DNA of 64,000 bases from Brachypodium distachyon (taxonomy: Eukaryota > Streptophyta > Magnoliopsida > Poales > Poaceae), in NCBI RefSeq assembly GCF_000005505.3, contig NC_016134.3:1860001-1924000 (forward strand), in the 5' to 3' direction. The notes under the pieces are model-generated. The model did no database searches. It saw nothing but the letters and a program-made list of their open reading frames with translations, and had not been told where the DNA came from. This document shows, in pieces, positions 58,364 to 64,000 of this stretch. Position 1 is the first letter of the stretch; each line of letters starts with the position of its first letter. The translations under genes were made by a program, and so were the position numbers.

Positions 58364-61300
58364 CTACACGTGCATCTTCTCCATAGCCTCGACGGCCTTG
58401 CTGCAAGCATGGCAAAGAAACAAAGGCTGTCAAAGTGCCATTGCTAGTGGCAGATTTCAAAGATGTATGGAAGGACTTTCAAATCTTCCTATCTCCCATG
58501 GATAATAGTTCATTCATTCAGGGTGTGATAAACCGGACAAGCAATGCCGGCATCCATGGCGTACCTTAACGCTCCCATGATCTCGTCGCTCCTAGGGTCG
58601 AGCTCCAGCGCCTTCAGAAAGGCGTCGGCAGCTCCTTTGTAGTCCTGCATGCACACAGAGAAACATCAATGCCACAAGCGGGAGGTATACAGATGGAGAG
58701 ATTGAATCAGATTACGAGGGTATAATTCACATAGCAGCAGCTAGCTATACCTTCATAAAGCTGAGGGCTGCGCCCTCGCGGTACCATGCCTTGGACCAAG
58801 AGGGCTTCGTCGCTATGCACTGTCGAGCGTCTTCCAGTGCTCGGTCCCCTTCACGCAAACGCAGCCAGCAGAGGCTCCGGTTGGCATACATGGCGGGGTC
58901 AAGTGGGTTTATCTCCATTACCTGCAGTTGCAACAGCAACTGCAACTCAGCAAGTATTTATGCGATCAGTTAAAGCAGTTTAGTTTGGTGTGATGATGTA
59001 TAACCTAAGAGGCTCTGTGGAGAATATCGTTGCTTTTTCATTGGTTAAATATCTGGCCTGATGTAATAAAACCAGAGGTACTTAAGCAAAGAAAGGTCAT
59101 TTCAAGATAGTGTTAAACTCGAGTGTCGTCATTGTTCGAGAGAAGACTCTTAGTGTTGTTCTCCATCATTGGATTTATGGCAGCCACGCCACAATCAGAC
59201 CAGCTCTATGGCTATATGGAGAATTAAAGACCAGATTTTCAATCTCAAGCCTGATGTCTCAAGAGCTACTAATTTGTTGTGCTATCTTTCCGTACCGTTC
59301 CAAGAAAGTACTAGATTGGTTCATGCACTTACCAAGCGATAGAAGTACATTGCTGTAGTGTAGTCCTTCTTTGCAAATGATTCTTTTCCTTGTGACTTCC
59401 AATTATCAATTTTTTCTTCCAGAGAAACTTCCGCCTCAACACGGTAGCATGTTCTAGTTATAGGCATAGTAAATGATGGCTTGGACAGCACGATAACTGT
59501 TTACAGTTCAAAATTTAAAACAATGTGCTGCTTGGTCAAAATTCCTTGAATCATAATCCTGTTAGCTTTGCAAACTTGACTGAGGGCAGTACCCATACAA
59601 TCAGCAGAACCACATATATCTGTCAGAAACTTTCAATTGAACGAAACATCAACTCAAACTTGAGTAAACAGTACTTATATTTAGGTATGGCATCTTCCAT
59701 TCTACTACCTAAAGGGTGCATGTACCCTTATCGAGAACATAAGGCTTGCAGAAAGAACAGGGAGGCTAAAATTAATAAAAATCATGTACATACCTGAGGC
59801 CCAATATGAGGAGAACTCACTGTTCTAATTATCCCATCAACACTCCAATCTGGCAGAGATGGAATAGGTTTTGTCCTAGGAAATAGAATTTCAACAAGCT
59901 CACGTCGACCACAAGCTGCTGCTAGCTCAATTGGAATCGCTCCATGCTATATCATAGAACAGAACATAAGAAGCTATATAACCCATTGCGAAAATGACAA
60001 AGTGATCAACGTCACTAGATTTTCTTTTGATAAAAAGCATTGTGAGAAAAAAAAACCCGAATTCATCCCACTGGTAGTAGAACAGAACAGAATTCAAAGG
60101 AAGCTAGAGATAGTGACCCCTCTCGAATTTTAGTAGGTGTGCTCCAGTACTAGCAATGACAGTAAGTGGGCTTAGACAAACACTAAGAGAAATAGAATTC
60201 CAGTGACCTACTATTATCACGAATCCGGAATGAGATGTGTAAAACCTGTTGTAATGCTGGGATGTCTCATTGGTTCAGTGCAGTCTGAACTGTGAAGCAA
60301 ACTCAAACAGATTCTCCCGAATACCAACATAAGGTACAATATCTACTTGACACATGAACAATCCATAAAATGCAATCATCTCTATGGAGACCTTCCTTAG
60401 GTTCCATCATCATCAGATATGCAAGGAGAAAGGGGTCAAGATTGCAACTCTCAGATCATAAAAGGCAGTGAACAGAGAAAAAGACAGCTATGGTTAACCT
60501 GGTTAGGGATGTTAGGGTCGGCTCCAGCCTCCAGCAAGAGATTGACAAAGTCAGTTAAGCCATCTTCAACTACCTCCGTTAGAGGAGTTGGTCCAGAGTA
60601 ACCATGAGCATTCACATCAGCACCAGCCTATGAACAAAACTTAAGGTAGCATTAGAGACAGGATTTGCAAAAGTGATCAGGATAGTAAAGTCAATTGAAA
60701 TAACAAGGATGCTTTATCAACCTGGATTCTGCACCCAACATGTTACTCTAAAAAAATAGGGGGCGCTGAAAATAAAGAAAAACATGATAAAATACATCAA
60801 GTCAGCAACTTGTCCTACCTCAATTAGTAGCTTCATGCAGTTCAAGGCCTCCCCACAGCAAGCCATCATGAGTGGTGAAAAGATGTGATTCGCCACTCTG
60901 TTGGGCTGAAAAGGAAGATGGAACATAGTTTTGAAAGTAATTAGTTAGTTCAAAGGATAGTATTGTATATTTGCCCACCATGTTTTCTGATGCACCTCCA
61001 AGAATAAACCATTTCATCGTCAAGGTGAAAGTGAAACAGACAACTTACATTAGCACCATGCTCCAGCAGGACCTTCACAACCTCGACGTGGTCCCTTGCA
61101 ACTGCCAAGTGCAAGGGTGCCCCCCGATGGTCAATAGGATCCACATCAACTCCTTTGGACAGCAATAGCCTTACAGCCTCGCAGTACCCTGGATGCGCAG
61201 CAAAGATAGTGCAAGCAGATCAGAAATGGGGCCTAGTACATAGAGGCAGTACTTGCATTCAAGCAACCTGTACAAAGTACTCTCTCCGTTCCATAATTCT

Positions 61301-62436
61301 TGTCGAAATATTACATGTATCCAAACGCTTTTTAGGAATAGATACATCCATTTTTGAGCAAATTTGAGACAAGAATTATGAAGCGGAGGTAGTAACATAT
61401 ATATGCAATATTAGTGTGCAAGAGTACAAGTAGTGCCATTCCAGAGCCTGGGAGTGTCACTGAACTGGAGAGTGAGGAAAAACACCTTCCTCTGCTGCAT
61501 TGTGGAGCAGCACGGAGCCCCTTTCTTCGGACATCGTCGGGTCAGCGCCGTGATCGAGAAGGTACCTCATGACCTGCACTCTCCTCTCGAGCGCGGCATA
61601 GAACAGCGGCGTCACACCTGCCAAGGGGAGCACAACATCTCAGCACTAAAATCTTGGTCTAAAAAAAAACAGGCACAGATGCATAAGATTTCTCACCTAG
61701 GTCGGTACAATACAGTACAAATACAAGGGAGAAGAGCATGCACCTGTGTCAGTGACCGAATTGACATCGAGCCCCGATTTCTCCACCAGGAACTTGCAGC
61801 AGTCGAGGTGCCCCTCGCTCGCAGCGAGATGAAGCGCGTTCTGCCTGTTTTTCTTGTCCTTGGCTCCCCGCAGGTCCACTTTCTTCGCCATTTCTAGCCC
61901 GCCCATGGGGGAAATCGCAGGAACAACAAGAGAAAAGTCAGACGGCACAATATGCTGGTCAGTCCAGCGATCAACAGAAGGGGGCCGGGAAAAAATAAGA
62001 TGAAATTCGCACAAATCAATCAGACTCCAAAGTCTGCAATCTAGAGAGCATGTACGCGCCCAAATTAGCAGCGAGCAAGCAAATCGACGGGCATGCACAT
62101 GCTGGTGAAGCGAATCCGTGTGCAGCCACGCAAAAATTTGGGGGGTTTCCGGATAAACTAGCGAACATACGAATCGACGGGCCGGCACGCGTGAAACCCG
62201 CGAGGAGATTAAGGATCTGCGAACCACCCCCAAAATCGTCCGTAGTGGCCCCAAATGCGCCGCGCGCGATCGAGCGGCCGATCGAAACGATGGAGACGGC
62301 CGGCGGTTGTCATCCAAGACGAGGGAGAGAAAGGAGAGATAGAGGGGGGAATGAGGCGGCGGCGCTTACTCTTGAGGACGCGGAGGTCTCCGTCGAATGC
62401 GGCCTTGAGGGCGAGGTCGGACGTGGAGGGGGCCAT
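58364..62436 (-). CDS. TPR10: Ankyrin-repeat and TPR protein, TPR10-like (11 exons)
   Basis: Probable co-chaperone adaptor. Exons: 62436-62370, 61893-61744, 61617-61486, 61188-61049, 60905-60819, 60627-60499, 59946-59794, 59434-59333, 58921-58751, 58644-58565, 58400-58364. All joins are in frame and give 415 residues. Ankyrin repeats fill about residues 1-265, with cores such as NALHLAASEGHLDCCKFLVE, TPLFYAALERRVQVMRYLLD and APLHLAVARDHVEVVKVLLE. Then come a linker, EEKIDNWKSQGKESFAKKDY and three TPR units (about 290-400), including MYANRSLCWLRLREGDRAL and WYREGAALSF. The N/K/R pattern of an HSP90/HSP70 carboxylate clamp is present (GKESFAKKDY, YANRS, KAWYREG). The layout matches Arabidopsis At3g04710 (TPR10) as I recall it. 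Intron 3 holds a MITE. Confidence 0.93.
61278..61393. mobile_element. Stowaway MITE in ankyrin-TPR intron 3
   Basis: TACTCTCTCCGTTCCATAAT and ATTATGAAGCGGAGGTAGTA are inverted ends, extended by TCTTGTCG and GAGACAAGA. It shares termini with 57557-57674, 3.7 kb away. It lies 85 bp from the nearest exon. Confidence 0.8.
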
Positions 62437-62457
62437 TGGCGGTTCTGGAAGGTTTGG

Positions 62458-62656
62458 TAGGGTTTTGGGGAGGGGCGAGAGACGACGGGGGGAATGCGAG
62501 GAGACTGGGATTCGGGATGGAGAAGGAGAAGGCGGGTGTCTCTGGCGCCAAAGCGTCCGGGTTACAGATGGCCATCGGGCCGAGCTTCTTTAAAAAGCCC
62601 GAAAGCCGTTGGGCTTGGTCCGAGTGTGCCCAGCCCGGCACAAAAATAATTGGGCC
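62458..62656 (-). promoter_or_regulatory. Telo-box and site II motifs upstream of ankyrin-TPR gene
   Basis: TAGGGTTT lies at 62458-62465, 22 bp upstream of the start codon and therefore likely in the leader. TGGGCT (62610), TGCCCA (62627, reverse of TGGGCA) and TGGGCC (62651) lie 174-220 bp upstream. This is the same motif pair as at the eIF2-gamma and pyridoxal kinase genes. Confidence 0.45.
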
Positions 62657-62924
62657 GGATCGACCGAGACCCTGCCTCCGCCGGAATTGGGATTCAACCT
62701 CAGGCCCTCGGACCGGCCTGGCACAGGTCCGATATGTATTTTTCAGTATTATAATACGTTTGACCCATTAACCTTCTCTAATCTGACACGACCCATTTTT
62801 TTTTTCTTTTAACCCACCATTTCTTCATGTTTTGGCCCAGCCCATCCATTTTTTTCAAAAAAAATCTCTAATCTGGTCCAGCCCAACCTTTTTTTTCTTT
62901 TTTCACTTATATGGCCCATGAGTG

Positions 62925-63062
62925 GAGGTGGGCCCACGGGCCTTAACAGGTCCTGGCCGGCCCGGCTTCATGCCGTGCCCGGGCTGGGAGGCTGCATTTT
63001 GGGCCTGGCCCGGCCCCATTATCCCTTGTCGGGCGGGTTCGGCCTGTTGGCCATCTATAGTC
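62925..63062 (+). repeat. GGCCCGG-rich repeat (relative at 29970-30125)
   Basis: GGCCGGCCCGGCTTCATGCC and GGCCCGGCCCCATTATCCCT mark this as a member of the same GC-rich family as 29970-30125. It ends at CCATCTATAG. It is non-coding; the ORFs on both strands are composition artefacts. Confidence 0.45.
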
Positions 63063-63224
63063 GGGGTGCCTAGTGTGGAGATGGGAAGCGGCCGGCCGCC
63101 ACCTGGCCATGTTACATGCCAATCCATATTGTTGTTCCATGGTTTGGCATGTGTGCATTAAAGCCAAAATCTGGTCTAAACAAGAACTGCCGTGATGAAC
63201 TTATGCTATGAAAAATCAGAACAA

Positions 63225-64000
63225 CTAGATGATCCCCGCGCGTTGCTGCGGAAACTCAAAACAATTTTTTTTACCAAGAATGAAGGTAGAACAAATGGAA
63301 AATGAGCATAAGACATAAATCATGATAAATATCATAAATTTGGTATAATAATATGTGATTGGAAAAAGCCAATCCATGTAGAAAGTGCATCGTCTGTACA
63401 TGAGGTAAAAGGGCGCCTCGTTGTACAGTGAGTAAACAGAACATACATGAAGAAGATTAGAATGGATATGATTTCAAAGTACTCGTAAGAAAACCGCTGA
63501 AATTCAGCAATGCACAAAGCCTAGATCTTGTAAAGATAAATGTTCCATATATTAGAACAACAAAGACTACATATGTCATACGTGTAGAGCAGAAAACCAT
63601 CAATTACATACAACCTCAACAAACGTCCAAGATACACAGAGTTTGACATACAAACACTTTCTCAATCTACACAGTACTCCATTTGAATATTTGGCATAAA
63701 CTTATTAGGTGCTGAGGAGAGAACAAAGCATGATAGAACATGTAATAAAGGACTAACAAAAGGGGATCCAAAATTCTAAAACGAGGGCAAAAGAAGATTC
63801 TGCTTCTGCACCTCAAAATTCGTCACTGCACATGCTTCTCTCTTCTCGTTGAATGAGAACCTGCTCAATCGTACAGTATGTATGAGATGACAAAAAAATG
63901 TTAACACCACAATGCAAATAGCATCACTGGCCAAAAGGAAGGACTTCATCCTAATGTATATATTAAAAATAAATTCAAGCTTGAGCCAGATAGAACTGTA
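63225..64000 (-). mobile_element. Helitron-like element, 3' end inside the window
   Basis: On the minus strand the sequence CCGCAGCAACGCGCGGGGAT then CATCTAG, followed by T, gives a CCGC/GCGG hairpin and a CTAG terminus (63225-63228). The element would extend to the right past the window end. The 63230-64000 interior is AT-rich, with no Rep/helicase ORF visible. The gene from which this DNA came, if any, cannot be told. Confidence 0.5.

Noticed and set aside
62209..62640. Antisense and alternative ORFs over the ankyrin-TPR leader
   Set aside because: GC-rich shadow frames; the real first exon is 62436-62370, which splices in frame.
1..64000. CRISPR arrays, bacterial operons or prophage
   Set aside because: The DNA is plant nuclear; regular spacer-repeat structure is absent apart from the minisatellite at 49033-49287, which has no spacers.

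Overview
The window is nuclear DNA of a grass, most likely a pooid close to Brachypodium; I infer this and cannot prove it. The reasons are spliced genes with GT-AG introns, very GC-rich first exons beside AT-rich introns, many Stowaway and Tourist-like MITEs, Helitron-like ends, and a gene set (eIF2-gamma, an IAA30-like Aux/IAA) that I associate from memory with the long arm of rice chromosome 12. There is no operon, CRISPR array or rRNA, and I found no tRNA I could defend.

Nine protein-coding genes were rebuilt exon by exon with in-frame splice joins. From left to right: eIF2-gamma (-, 1109-4442); Aux/IAA (+, 7357-10297); a P-loop uridine-kinase-like protein (-, 11721-16109); an F-box/LRR protein matching FBL17 (-, 16850-20927); a CC-NB-LRR resistance protein (-, 23736-27519); a small conserved plant protein of unknown function (+, 38526-39171); pyridoxal kinase SOS4/PDXK (-, 42084-46862, perhaps with an upstream transit-peptide exon to 47326); a DRIP-type RING/RAWUL E3 ligase (+, 49849-55969); and an ankyrin-TPR protein (-, 58364-62436).

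Accessory DNA is concentrated in 21.2-23.6 kb and 27.5-37.9 kb, around the NLR. There a 1.2-kb direct repeat brackets the NLR, and Helitron ends, Stowaway MITEs and G-homopolymers occur. A second duplication, about 0.7 kb long, flanks eIF2-gamma (1-700 and 5470-6190); its right copy lies upstream of the Aux/IAA gene. The right edge (63225 onward) appears to enter another Helitron on the minus strand.

The genes do not form a pathway. They are ordinary neighbours in translation initiation, auxin response, cell-cycle proteolysis, immunity, vitamin B6 salvage, ubiquitination and chaperone binding. Several housekeeping promoters share telo-box plus TGGGCC (site II) motifs. I found no convincing new multi-gene system. 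The most interesting leads are the duplicated block around eIF2-gamma, the dual-start structure of pyridoxal kinase, the AT-hook-like N-terminal extension of the DRIP protein, and the repeat pair around the NLR.
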